Assembly (NCBI RefSeq): GCF_003855495.1 | Contig: NZ_CP034086.1 | Coordinates: 1,116,001-1,180,000, forward strand | Origin: Methylocystis rosea | GTDB lineage: Bacteria > Pseudomonadota > Alphaproteobacteria > Rhizobiales > Beijerinckiaceae | Direction of reading: 5' to 3' | DNA length: 64,000 bases | Shown: in pieces, positions 56,158 through 64,000 of the stretch | Numbering within the stretch: the first letter of the stretch is position 1 | Layout: each line of letters begins with the position of its first letter | Translations under genes and position numbers: made by a program | Notes under the pieces: model-generated | The model's input: only the letters and a program-made list of their open reading frames with translations | Databases searched by the model: none | Told to the model about the DNA's origin: nothing

Positions 56158-57354
56158 ATGCTGTTGGCTTTTGTGGCGGCGCGCGGCGGCGATGGTCACG
56201 GGAGAGTCGCAAGCGCATTGTTTAAAACGCTCGCGGCGCTGGTGTTTCTCGCCCAATCAGCAGGCGCGCGCGCAGAGGGTCCTGCCCCCGAAGTGGTGGT
56301 CTCCCACCCGCTCGCCAGGACGATTCCGCGCTGGGACGAATATACGGGTCGCTTCGAGGCCTTGAAGCAGGTCGAGGTGCGCGCCCGCGTCTCCGGCGCT
56401 CTGGAGAAGATCAATTTCACCGATGGGCAGTTCGTCAAAGCCGGCGACGTCCTCTTCGTCATCGATCAGCGGCCGTATCAGATCGCGGTCGACAGCGCGC
56501 GTGCGGAACTCACTCGAGCGCAGGCGCAAGCCGTCGTGTCGACCCGCGATTATGCCCGCGCTCAGGAGATGACGCAGGGTCGCACCATCACCGCGCGCGA
56601 CGTCGATCAGCGTAAAGCGAGCAATGATATCGCCAGGGCGCAGGTTTTGAGCGCCGAAGCCGCGCTTCGCAACGCCGAGCTCAATCTCGAATGGACGCAG
56701 GTCCGCGCGCCGATCGCCGGGCGCGTGTCGGACCGTCGCGTCGATTCGGGCAATCTCGTTCAGGGCGGACAGGCCGATGCGACGTTGCTCACGACGATCG
56801 TGACGCTCGATCCTATTCACTTCATCTTCGACGCCTCCGAGGCCGACTACATTCGCTATGCGCGCTCAGCGGAGCGTCCGAAAGAGACCTCGCGCGAGTT
56901 CAAAAACCGCGTCTCGGTGCGGCTTGCTGACGAGACCGAGTGGACCCGCAGCGGCGTCATGGACTTCATGGACAATCAGCTCAATAGGCGCTCCGGCACG
57001 ATCCGCGGCCGGGCCGTCTTCGACAATAAGGACTATTTTCTGACGCCCGGCACCTTCGGGCGTCTGCGCCTGTTCGGTGGCGACGTCTCCGCGCTGCTGA
57101 TTCCCGACGCTTCCGTCGTCTCCGATCAGACGAGCAAAACCGTGCTTGTCGTGTCGAATGACAACAAGGTCATCGCCAAATCGGTGAGTCTTGGCCCCAT
57201 TCACAATGGTCTGCGCGTGATCCAGTCCGGCCTCGACGCCAAGGATCGGATCGTGATCGGCGGGCTCGCAAATCCCATGGTTCGATCCGGCGCGACCGTT
57301 CAGCCGAAGGAAGGCGAGATCAAGGAAGCGCCAGTCGCGGTCAGCGACCGATAG
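56158..57354 (+). CDS. RND efflux periplasmic adaptor subunit
   Basis: A 398-aa MFP protein: signal segment, lipoyl/coiled-coil hairpin (VRARVSGALEKINFTDGQFVKAGDVLFVIDQRPY..., second half RAPIAGRVSDRRVDSGNLVQGG), then beta-barrel and membrane-proximal domains (TPGTFGRLRLFGGD). GGAGG lies 4 nt before the ATG. It works with the RND pump encoded 20 nt downstream. No outer-membrane channel gene follows. Confidence 0.92.
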   Translation: MLLAFVAARGGDGHGRVASALFKTLAALVFLAQSAGARAEGPAPEVVVSHPLARTIPRWDEYTGRFEALKQVEVRARVSGALEKINFTDGQFVKAGDVLFVIDQRPYQIAVDSARAELTRAQAQAVVSTRDYARAQEMTQGRTITARDVDQRKASNDIARAQVLSAEAALRNAELNLEWTQVRAPIAGRVSDRRVDSGNLVQGGQADATLLTTIVTLDPIHFIFDASEADYIRYARSAERPKETSREFKNRVSVRLADETEWTRSGVMDFMDNQLNRRSGTIRGRAVFDNKDYFLTPGTFGRLRLFGGDVSALLIPDASVVSDQTSKTVLVVSNDNKVIAKSVSLGPIHNGLRVIQSGLDAKDRIVIGGLANPMVRSGATVQPKEGEIKEAPVAVSDR

Positions 57355-57374
57355 ACGTCGAGATCAGGAACGCT

Positions 57375-60300
57375 ATGCGCATTTCGCACTTCTTCATCGA
57401 GCGGCCGATCTTTGCGGCCGTGCTTTCCGTGCTTCTGACGCTTGCGGGCGCGATTGCGCAAGGCGCGCTTCCCGTCTCCGAATATCCGGAAATCGCGCCG
57501 CCGACGGTGAATATCAGCGCAACCTATCCCGGCGCGTCGGCGGACGTGATCGCCGAGACGGTGGCCTCGCCCATCGAGCAGGAGGTCAATGGCGTCGACG
57601 ACATGCTCTACATCACGTCGCAATCGACCGGCGACGGACGCGTGTCGATCGACGTCGTATTCAAGCCTGGCGTCAACATCGATCTCGCGCAGGTGCTCGT
57701 TCAGAACCGCGTCGCCATCGCCAACCCGCGCTTGCCGGAGGAGGTGACGCGCTTCGGCGTCGTGGTGAAGAAGGCCTCGCCGGATCTGATGATGGTCGTC
57801 CATCTGCTGTCGCCCGACGGCTCGCGCGACCAGCAATATATTTCGAACTACGCGACGCTCTACGTGAAGGACGCCATCGCCCGAATCGACGGCGTCGGCG
57901 ACGCGCGCCTGTTTGGCGCGAGAGACTATTCGATGCGCGTCTGGCTCGATCCGGCGAAAGTCGAGGCGCGCGATCTGACGGCGGGCGACGTCATCGCCGC
58001 GCTGCGCGCCGCCAATCTGCAAGTCGCCGCGGGCGCGGTCAATCAGCCGCCAGCGGCCTCGGCGGGCGCTTTCCAGCTTTCGGTGCAGACTCTGGGACGG
58101 CTCAGCACGCCGGAGCAATTCGGCGACATCGTCATCCGCGCCGACGCCGACGGCCAGATTTATCTGCGCGACATCGCGCGCATCGAATTCGGCGCGCAGG
58201 ATTATACGCTCAACGCCTATCTCAACCACGACGTAGCGACAGCGCTCGGCATCTTTCAGCGTCCCGGCTCGAACGCCTTGCAGACGGCCGAAGCCGTCAA
58301 GCAGGAGATGGAGCGGCTCAAGAAGAATTTCCCTGCTGGCGTCGATTACACGGTTGTCTATAATCCCACCGAATTCATCCAGCAGTCGGTGGACGAAGTC
58401 GTCCATACGCTGCTCGAGGCGATCGTTCTCGTCGTCCTCGTCGTCATCCTGTTTCTGCAGACGTGGCGTGCGGCGATCATTCCGGTGGCGGCGATCCCGG
58501 TGTCGCTGATCGGCAGCTTCGCGGTGATGAAGGCCGCCGGCCTCAGCTTCAACACGCTCTCGCTCTTCGGCCTGGTGCTCGCCATCGGCATCGTCGTCGA
58601 CGACGCGATTGTCGTCGTGGAGAATGTCGAGCGCTATCTCGCGCAAGGGCTCTCGCCCAAGGAAGCCGCGCACAAGACGATGGACGAAGTCGGCGGGGCG
58701 CTGATCGCGATTGCGCTCGTGCTCTGCGGCGTGTTCATCCCCACCGCCTTCATCAGCGGCTTGCAGGGCGCGTTCTATAAGCAATTCGCCATCACCATCG
58801 CGAGCGCCACGCTGATCTCAGCCTTTGTTTCGCTGACGCTGTCGCCGGCGCTGGCGGCGATGTTGTTGAAGCCGCATGATGTCGCGGGGGAAGAGAAGAC
58901 GCATCGGCTGAGCTGGGCGCATGCGCCGCTGCGGCGCTTCTTCGACGCCTTTAACGCCGCGTTCGACAGGGTGTCGACGGCATATGGCGCGGCGACAGGC
59001 CGTCTCGTGCGGCTTGGCGTCGTCATGCTCGCCGTCTATGCGATCCTCATCTTTTTCGCCTTCGATCTGCTGCGCCGAACGCCGACCGGCCTCATTCCGC
59101 AGCTCGATCGCGGCTATGTGATCGCCGCTTTCCAATTGCCGCCGGGGGCGACGCTCGATCGCACTGACAAGGTCATGCGTGCGGCGACCGACATTATTTT
59201 GAAGCGCGCGGGCGTCAAGGACGCTGTCGTTTTCACCGGCTTTGATGGCGCGACATTCACCAATGCGCCGAACACCGGCGTGATCTTCGTCACGCTGGAG
59301 GCCTTCGAGGAACGTGCAAAGAAGGGGCTGTCCTCCGCGCAGATTCAAGCCGACCTTTACGGCCAATTGTCCAAGCTGAACGACGCCTTCGTCTTCGTGC
59401 TGGCGCCGGCTTCGGTTCCAGGCATCGGCACCGGCGGCGGCCTCAAGGGCTATGTGCAGGATCGCGCCGGGCGCGGACTTCCCGCGCTCGAAAACGCGAC
59501 GTGGACGCTCGCCGGCGCCGCTGGGCAGTCGGGAGAATTCACGCAGGCGTTCACGCTGTTCAACACGCGCACGCCGCAAATCTTCGCCGACGTCGATCGC
59601 ACGAAGGCCGAGCTCATCGGCGTGCCGATCTCGCGCGTTTTCGAGACGCTCTCGGTCTATCTTGGCTCGACCTTCGTCAACGACTTCAATGTCCTTGGAC
59701 GCACCTACCGCGTCATGGCGCAGGCGGATGATCCCTTTCGCCTGACGCTGCGCGATATCGCCAATCTGAAGACCCGCAGCGCGTCGGGCGCGATGGCGCC
59801 GATCGGCGCCGTCGCCACTTTCCGCGACGCGACGGGCGCGTTCCGCGTGCCGCGCTACAATCTCTATCCGGCCGCCGAGGTGCAGCTCAATCTCGCGCGC
59901 GGCGTCTCCTCCGGCCAGGGCATCGCGGCGGTCGAGAAGCTGGCGGCGGAGAAGTTGCCGCAAGGGTTCGGCTTCGAATGGACCGAAATCGCCCTGCAGG
60001 AGAAGCTTGCCGGGAATACCGCCGCGATCGCGTTTGGCCTTGCGGTGGTTTTCGTCTTTCTGCTGCTCGCCGCGCTTTATGAGAGCCTGCTGCTGCCGGT
60101 TTCGGTGATCCTCATCGTGCCGATGTGCATTCTCGCGGCGATGCTCGGCGTCGTCTCAAGGGGGCTCGATCGCAACATATTGGTCGAGATCGGGCTCGTC
60201 GTGCTGATCGGCCTCGCGGCGAAGAACGCCATCCTCATCGTCGAATTCGCCAAGCAGGCGGAAGACGCCGGTCAATCGAAATTCGACGCCGCCGTCACCG

Positions 60301-60656
60301 CCGCGCGCACGCGTCTTCGGCCCATTCTGATGACGTCGCTGGCTTTCATTCTCGGCGTGCTGCCGCTCGCCGTGGCCGAGGGCGCAGGCGCCGAAATGCG
60401 TCAGTCGATCGGCACGGCGGTGTTTTTCGGCATGCTCGGCGTGACGCTGTTCGGCCTCGCGTTTACGCCGACCTTCTACGTGGTCGTGCGCATTTTCGCG
60501 CGGTATTTCCAATCCGCGAGCGCCCGCGAGTCCACGCCGGCGGCTGCAAACTCGCAGGGGACTTTCGCGCAGGAAATCGGCTTGCAGGAAGCAAAAAAGA
60601 TTGATCTGGGCCGAGCCAAGAGGTGGCTCGACGGCCTTCGGCGCAAGCTTCAATAA
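57375..60656 (+). CDS. RND-family (HAE1) multidrug efflux pump inner-membrane subunit
   Basis: A 1093-aa AcrB/MexF-type pump with 12 TM segments. The proton-relay residues D409-D410 (VVDDAIVVVENVER) and K950 (AAKNAILIVEFA) are kept. The N-terminal FFIERPIFAAVLSVLLTLAGAIA and FQLPPGATLDRT and porter-domain motifs fit MexF-like drug pumps. The tail (about 40 residues after TM12) is charged. Confidence 0.95.
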   Translation: MRISHFFIERPIFAAVLSVLLTLAGAIAQGALPVSEYPEIAPPTVNISATYPGASADVIAETVASPIEQEVNGVDDMLYITSQSTGDGRVSIDVVFKPGVNIDLAQVLVQNRVAIANPRLPEEVTRFGVVVKKASPDLMMVVHLLSPDGSRDQQYISNYATLYVKDAIARIDGVGDARLFGARDYSMRVWLDPAKVEARDLTAGDVIAALRAANLQVAAGAVNQPPAASAGAFQLSVQTLGRLSTPEQFGDIVIRADADGQIYLRDIARIEFGAQDYTLNAYLNHDVATALGIFQRPGSNALQTAEAVKQEMERLKKNFPAGVDYTVVYNPTEFIQQSVDEVVHTLLEAIVLVVLVVILFLQTWRAAIIPVAAIPVSLIGSFAVMKAAGLSFNTLSLFGLVLAIGIVVDDAIVVVENVERYLAQGLSPKEAAHKTMDEVGGALIAIALVLCGVFIPTAFISGLQGAFYKQFAITIASATLISAFVSLTLSPALAAMLLKPHDVAGEEKTHRLSWAHAPLRRFFDAFNAAFDRVSTAYGAATGRLVRLGVVMLAVYAILIFFAFDLLRRTPTGLIPQLDRGYVIAAFQLPPGATLDRTDKVMRAATDIILKRAGVKDAVVFTGFDGATFTNAPNTGVIFVTLEAFEERAKKGLSSAQIQADLYGQLSKLNDAFVFVLAPASVPGIGTGGGLKGYVQDRAGRGLPALENATWTLAGAAGQSGEFTQAFTLFNTRTPQIFADVDRTKAELIGVPISRVFETLSVYLGSTFVNDFNVLGRTYRVMAQADDPFRLTLRDIANLKTRSASGAMAPIGAVATFRDATGAFRVPRYNLYPAAEVQLNLARGVSSGQGIAAVEKLAAEKLPQGFGFEWTEIALQEKLAGNTAAIAFGLAVVFVFLLLAALYESLLLPVSVILIVPMCILAAMLGVVSRGLDRNILVEIGLVVLIGLAAKNAILIVEFAKQAEDAGQSKFDAAVTAARTRLRPILMTSLAFILGVLPLAVAEGAGAEMRQSIGTAVFFGMLGVTLFGLAFTPTFYVVVRIFARYFQSASARESTPAAANSQGTFAQEIGLQEAKKIDLGRAKRWLDGLRRKLQ

Positions 60657-60692
60657 GGAGCGCGGCGCAAAAGGCCGCGCTTGGCGCGTTAC

Positions 60693-60953
60693 TTACTGGA
60701 AGTGGTCTTCGCGCAGCTTCGTGCTCTGGGTCGGGCCGAACTCGCGGCGGCAGGCGGGGCTCAGTCGCGCCACATTTTGGCTCAGGCAGGATTCGATTTC
60801 TTCGACGAAAGGAATGTCGGAGCTGCAGAATCTCAAGGCGTCGCCCATGCAGTCGGAGCGTTCCTGCGACGTGCCCTGAGCGTGGGCGGGCGTCGCGGCG
60901 CCGAACGCCAAGGGAAACGCCAAGAGCAACGAAAACGAAATGAGCTTACGCAT
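60693..60953 (-). CDS. Small exported Cys-rich protein
   Basis: An 86-aa protein: signal peptide (LLLAFPLAFGAATPAHA), then a four-Cys motif (SDCMGDALRFCSSDIPFVEEIESCLSQNVARLSPACRREF) like the cysteine-rich repeat family seen in rhizobia. AAAGGA lies 5 nt before the ATG at 60953. It may form two disulfides; role unknown. Confidence 0.8.
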   Translation of the reverse strand: MRKLISFSLLLAFPLAFGAATPAHAQGTSQERSDCMGDALRFCSSDIPFVEEIESCLSQNVARLSPACRREFGPTQSTKLREDHFQ

Positions 60954-61030
60954 GTTGATCCTTTCACACCTAAGCGTCTGCAATGCGCAAACCTAAGCGT
61001 AGAACCGTTCTTGAGAAAAGCAAAGCGGGT

Positions 61031-61351
61031 TCAACTAAGCTTTTCTTGTTCATCGTAACTTCGCGATGGCGCTGGGATTTGCTCGGCAAGGGCGGCGCGG
61101 GCGAGACGCAAGAGGTCGTCGAGCGAGGGACTGGACAGGGCGTCGCCTGACGGTTCGAACCGCACGACGTGATCGCGCGTGCAGAGCCGCAGACAGTCGC
61201 GCGTCGTAAAGGCGAGACGGCCGGAAGCCAGTTCCTGCGAAAAGGCCTGGGCAAAAGACGTCTCGACCGACGCGAGCAGCCTGCGGCCTTTCCCTTCGGC
61301 GTCGCAGCGGGGGCCGACGCAGACCAGGAGACGAACGGAGGGAGCGTTCAC
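61031..61351 (-). CDS. Thioredoxin-like [2Fe-2S] ferredoxin-type protein
   Basis: A 106-aa protein with four Cys spaced as in thioredoxin-like [2Fe-2S] proteins: LLVCVGPRCDAEGKG and RDCLRLCTRD, typical of the DUF1636/CooA-like ferredoxin class. It is translationally coupled to the GlyA-like gene (ATGA overlap), suggesting a shared role. Confidence 0.75.
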   Translation of the reverse strand: MNAPSVRLLVCVGPRCDAEGKGRRLLASVETSFAQAFSQELASGRLAFTTRDCLRLCTRDHVVRFEPSGDALSSPSLDDLLRLARAALAEQIPAPSRSYDEQEKLS

Positions 61352-62643
61352 GGCGCTTGATAGATTGGGTGTTGCGCGCAGAGCGCCGCGACGTCTTTGC
61401 GGACAGCTTCGATCAGCGCGTCATCGCTCGGGTTTTTCAGCACCCGATCAATCCATCCCGCGATCGCTTCGAATTCGGCGACGCCGAAGCCGCGCGTCGT
61501 TCCGGCGTTGCTCGAAAGGCGCAGGCCCGATGGCGCCTCGGGCGGCCGCGGATCGAAGGGGATCATATTCTTGTTGACGGCGAGGCCGGCGCGCTCCAGC
61601 GCCTTGGCGGCGACGTCGCCGGTGAGTTCGCGCGCGGCAAGATCGACGAGCATCAGTCCCATATCCGTGCCGCCGGTGACGATGCGCAGGCCGGCGTCTG
61701 CAAGAGCGTGCGCCAGCGCCCGCGCATTGTCGATCACCGCGCGATTGTAGGCCGTAAATTCCGGCCGCAAGGCTTCGCCAAGGCATGCCGCCTTGCCGGC
61801 GACGCCATGCAGTAGCACCGAACCTTGCACGCCAGGAAATACGCCCCCGTTGATCGGCTTGCTTAAGCCATCGTCGTTCCACAGCGCCATGCCGCCGCGC
61901 GCGCCGCGAAGCGATTTGTATGTCGTCGTCGTCACGACATGCGCATGGGGGAGGGGATCGGGATAGAGGCCGGTCGCGACAAGGCCGGCGAAATGCGCCA
62001 TGTCGACGAGGAGATAGGCGCCGATCTCATCGGCGATCGCGCGCATCGACGCGAAATCGATGGCGCGCGCATAGGCGGAGCCGCCGGCGATGATCATGCG
62101 CGGCCTTTCGCGCCGCGCGAGATCGCGCACCTCGTCGAGATCGATGCGTTCGGACTCGCGGCTGACGCCATAGGAGACGATTTTGTAGTCGCGCCCGGTC
62201 AGCGTCGCCGGATGGCCGTGGCTGATATGGCCGCCGGCGGCGACATTCATCGACAGGATCGCATCGCCGAGTTTCAGAAGGCCAAGAAACACGCCGGCGT
62301 TGGCGTTGGAGCCCGAATGCGGCTGCACATTGGCGAAGCGACAGTTGAACAGTTTCCTCGCGCGTTCGATGGCGAGCGCTTCGATGGCGTCGGCGAATTC
62401 GGCTCCGCCGTAATAGCGCGCAAAGGGCAGGCCCTCGACGGTCTTGTTGGTGAGGATCGAGCCCTGCGCTTCGAGCACGAGCCGTGAGACGATGTTTTCG
62501 GAAGCAATCAGTTCGATGCCGTCTTGCTGGCGCCGCAACTCGCCGGCGATCGCCGAGGCGAGTTCAGGATCGGCGGAGAGGCCGGCGGTAAAATAGTGAT
62601 CGTGTAGGATCGCAATCGCAGACAAAGCACTCTCGATCTCCAA
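61348..62643 (-). CDS. Divergent serine hydroxymethyltransferase (GlyA paralogue)
   Basis: A 431-aa PLP enzyme of the SHMT family. Catalytic elements are conserved: PLP-lysine in VVTTTTYKSLRGARGG (canonical members have His before Lys), DMAHFAGLVA, HISHGHP, RYYGG and the carboxylate-binding Arg in SGLRLSSNAGTTRGF. Several usual motifs differ (TVEGLPFARYYGGAEF in place of YAEGYPGRRYYGGCEF). It may act on serine, a methylated serine or another beta-hydroxy amino acid, or supply one-carbon units. Confidence 0.88.
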   Translation of the reverse strand: MEIESALSAIAILHDHYFTAGLSADPELASAIAGELRRQQDGIELIASENIVSRLVLEAQGSILTNKTVEGLPFARYYGGAEFADAIEALAIERARKLFNCRFANVQPHSGSNANAGVFLGLLKLGDAILSMNVAAGGHISHGHPATLTGRDYKIVSYGVSRESERIDLDEVRDLARRERPRMIIAGGSAYARAIDFASMRAIADEIGAYLLVDMAHFAGLVATGLYPDPLPHAHVVTTTTYKSLRGARGGMALWNDDGLSKPINGGVFPGVQGSVLLHGVAGKAACLGEALRPEFTAYNRAVIDNARALAHALADAGLRIVTGGTDMGLMLVDLAARELTGDVAAKALERAGLAVNKNMIPFDPRPPEAPSGLRLSSNAGTTRGFGVAEFEAIAGWIDRVLKNPSDDALIEAVRKDVAALCAQHPIYQAP

Positions 62644-62785
62644 CGGATTCCTTCCCTTATCATCGCGCTGGGGGAAAATCGATCGACGCTAGACCCCGTA
62701 TTCGGGCCTGTTGGGGCGCGTCGCAGGGTCCGCCCGAGGGAGGGGGTGGGGGAGTCGGCCGGCGCTGGCGGCGCGCCTAGTTATG

Positions 62786-62802
62786 ATCTATTATTAATAG
62801 AT
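62786..62802. promoter_or_regulatory. Palindromic operator upstream of parDE
   Basis: ATCTATTA-T-TAATAGAT is a perfect palindrome with 8-bp arms, 31 nt before the parD start. It is a likely site for ParD autoregulation. Confidence 0.7.
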
Positions 62803-62832
62803 AAGACTTTATCCGAAAGATGGGAGAATGCG

Positions 62833-63105
62833 ATGGCGACGGTGACGATTTCGCTTCCAGAGTCGCTCAAGAAATTCGTCGAAGATCAACTGGCCGACAA
62901 GGGCTATGGAAACGTAAGCGAATATTTTCGCAGCCTGCTGCGCGAGGCGCAGGCAAAGGAACGCGACGCGCGGCTTGAGACGCTGTTGCTTGAAGGATTG
63001 GCGAGCGGCGAGGGCGTCCCTTTGTCGAAAGAGTTCTGGGCGCGACTTCGGAACGATGCCGTCGCTTCGGCCAAGGCGCGCGCGATCCAAAAGAAGAAAG
63101 CATGA
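62833..63105 (+). CDS. parD: ParD-type (CopG/RHH) antitoxin
   Basis: A 90-aa protein with an N-terminal ribbon-helix-helix (ATVTISLPESLKKFVEDQLADKGYGNVSEYFRSLLREA) and a helical C-terminal toxin-binding part. GGGAG lies 6 nt before the ATG. It overlaps parE by 4 nt (ATGA). Confidence 0.9.
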   Translation: MATVTISLPESLKKFVEDQLADKGYGNVSEYFRSLLREAQAKERDARLETLLLEGLASGEGVPLSKEFWARLRNDAVASAKARAIQKKKA

Positions 63106-63440
63106 AGGCGTTCATTCAGCGGTCGGCGCGCGACGACATTATCCAGCACTATTTGTATTTTCTCGAAGTCGAGTCTCCCGATCTCGCAGATCGCTTTCTT
63201 GTCGCTATGAATCAAGCCGTCGACAAGATCGCTGGCGCTCCACTTGCAGGTTCGCCAAGGCATTTTGCAAATCCTGCGCTCGCCGGCCTACGCATGTGGA
63301 GAATTGAAGGATTCGATCAGATTCGCGTTTATTATGTCGTGCGGAACGACGTGTTCACAATCATCCGCATTTTGCACAATCGAAGAGACCTTGGCGCGAT
63401 TTTCGAAGATCAAGATTTGGACGAGCCGGAAATGGAGTGA
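63102..63440 (+). CDS. parE: ParE/RelE-superfamily toxin
   Basis: A 112-aa RelE/ParE-fold toxin: FIQRSARDDIIQHYLYF, LAGSPRHFANPALAGLRMWRIEGFDQIRVYYVVRNDVFTIIRILHNRRD. The Arg and Tyr-rich core is typical of ParE gyrase poisons. It is placed right before the 3' end of gyrB, its presumed target class. Confidence 0.9.
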   Translation: MKAFIQRSARDDIIQHYLYFLEVESPDLADRFLVAMNQAVDKIAGAPLAGSPRHFANPALAGLRMWRIEGFDQIRVYYVVRNDVFTIIRILHNRRDLGAIFEDQDLDEPEME

Positions 63441-63518
63441 GAATTTCGCGACTGATTCCCGGCGAATAATTGGCACCGAAAGGCATATCAGGGTGCGTCG
63501 TCAACGCTTCGCATTTCC

Positions 63519-64000
63519 TTACACATCCAAATTGGCGACGTTCAGCGCATTCTCTTGAATGAATTCGCGTCTCGGCTCCACGACGTCGCCCATCAGCTTG
63601 ACGAAAATGTCGTCCGCCTCCACGGCTTCCTTCACCTTCACCTGCAGGAGCGAACGCGCGTCGCGGTCGAGAGTCGTCTCCCAGAGCTGTTCGGCGTTCA
63701 TCTCGCCGAGACCCTTGTAGCGCTGGATCGTCAGGCCCTTGCGGCCGATCGAGTTCATCGCGTCGTAAAGCGCGAGCGGACCGGAGAGCGGCGCTTCGTC
63801 GCCGCGCCGGATCAGAGTCGCCGGCGCGGCGAAGATTTCGCGCAGGCTCTCGGCGCGCTCATGGAGCTTGCGCGCCTCGCTTGAATTCAAGAGCGATGCG
63901 TCGAGCGTCACCGCATGCGTCACGCCGCGCAGCGTGCGCTTGAAGACATATTCGAGACTTTGGCCGGCCTCACGCACCTCGCCCGTCCAGCCGCGTTCGG
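63519..64000 (-). CDS. gyrB: DNA gyrase subunit B, C-terminal part (cut by the window edge)
   Basis: The frame stays open to the right edge, so only about the last 160 residues are seen. [63 protein letters not shown] and the last residues NVANLDV are the GyrB C-terminal TOPRIM/tail signature. The 5' end lies beyond 64000. Confidence 0.95.
   Translation of the reverse strand, partial: ERGWTGEVREAGQSLEYVFKRTLRGVTHAVTLDASLLNSSEARKLHERAESLREIFAAPATLIRRGDEAPLSGPLALYDAMNSIGRKGLTIQRYKGLGEMNAEQLWETTLDRDARSLLQVKVKEAVEADDIFVKLMGDVVEPRREFIQENALNVANLDV

Overview
The window is a GC-rich chromosomal segment from an alphaproteobacterium, most likely of the order Hyphomicrobiales (Rhizobiales). This rests on gene content: an FtsZ-binding FzlA homologue, a cysQ-like/DUF4170/waaA/lpxK lipid A block, DUF2093 and DUF6101 proteins, an NrsF-type anti-sigma factor, HWE/HisKA_2 kinase features and rhizobial-style palindromic repeats. 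Copper-linked bufferin genes, a PQQ sugar dehydrogenase-like protein and a divergent serine hydroxymethyltransferase would fit a methylotroph such as Methylocystis, but no methane or methanol oxidation gene is present, so the genus is unproven. I see no complete insertion sequence, prophage or CRISPR array.

Layout. 0-4 kb: a Sel1-repeat protein, an AT-rich gap, and an OprO/OprP-type porin. 4-8 kb: a minus-strand lipid A/Kdo block (cysQ-like phosphatase, DUF4170, waaA, lpxK). 8-12.4 kb: a zinc module with a His-rich COG0523 GTPase, znuA/znuB/znuC and a small membrane protein behind a Zur-like palindrome. 12.6-19.5 kb: rpsU, a TPR lipoprotein, TerC, PRC-barrel, PQQ dehydrogenase, mtaB, dapF and a membrane-anchored GyrI-like protein. 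19.5-26 kb: mazEF, a metallopeptidase, an XRE/DUF2975 pair, a lipoprotein, carA, yqeY, thiD and a HepT/MntA pair. 26-33 kb: a WD40 protein, an O-antigen-ligase-like protein, queG, a GAF histidine kinase, fzlA, SIMPL and an ArsC-like protein. 33.2-36.8 kb: a P-type cation ATPase fused to an HlyD/RND-type periplasmic adaptor. 36.8-46.5 kb: tRNA-Ile(CAU), a class II aldolase with mtnA, an acetyltransferase, Anbu, a Sua5/TsaC protein, an Ntn hydrolase, pgi, a CrtF-like methyltransferase and tRNA-Arg. 46.5-49 kb: small stress-type proteins around a cold-shock gene. 49-53.4 kb: a bufferin (copper-stress) locus. 53.8-64 kb: a glutaminase-STAS-cNMP fusion, a GYD protein, an RND pump, a ferredoxin-like protein with a divergent GlyA, parDE and the 3' end of gyrB.

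Two parts stand out. First, the single-ORF fusion of a ten-TM P-type ATPase to an eleventh TM segment and a periplasmic adaptor domain predicts a pump that could hand its cation to an outer-membrane channel. I know of no described system like it. Second, an ECF sigma/NrsF pair lies between two bufferin operons (bufA1-bufB-bufC-doxX and a lone bufA2). Both operons carry the same promoter, GTAACC-N16-CGAA, so one metal-responsive sigma factor probably drives two peptide metallophores that share one modification enzyme.

Three toxin-antitoxin modules (mazEF, hepT/mntA, parDE) are present, two of them preceded by clear palindromic operators. Convergent neighbours often overlap at their stop codons, so the segment is tightly packed.
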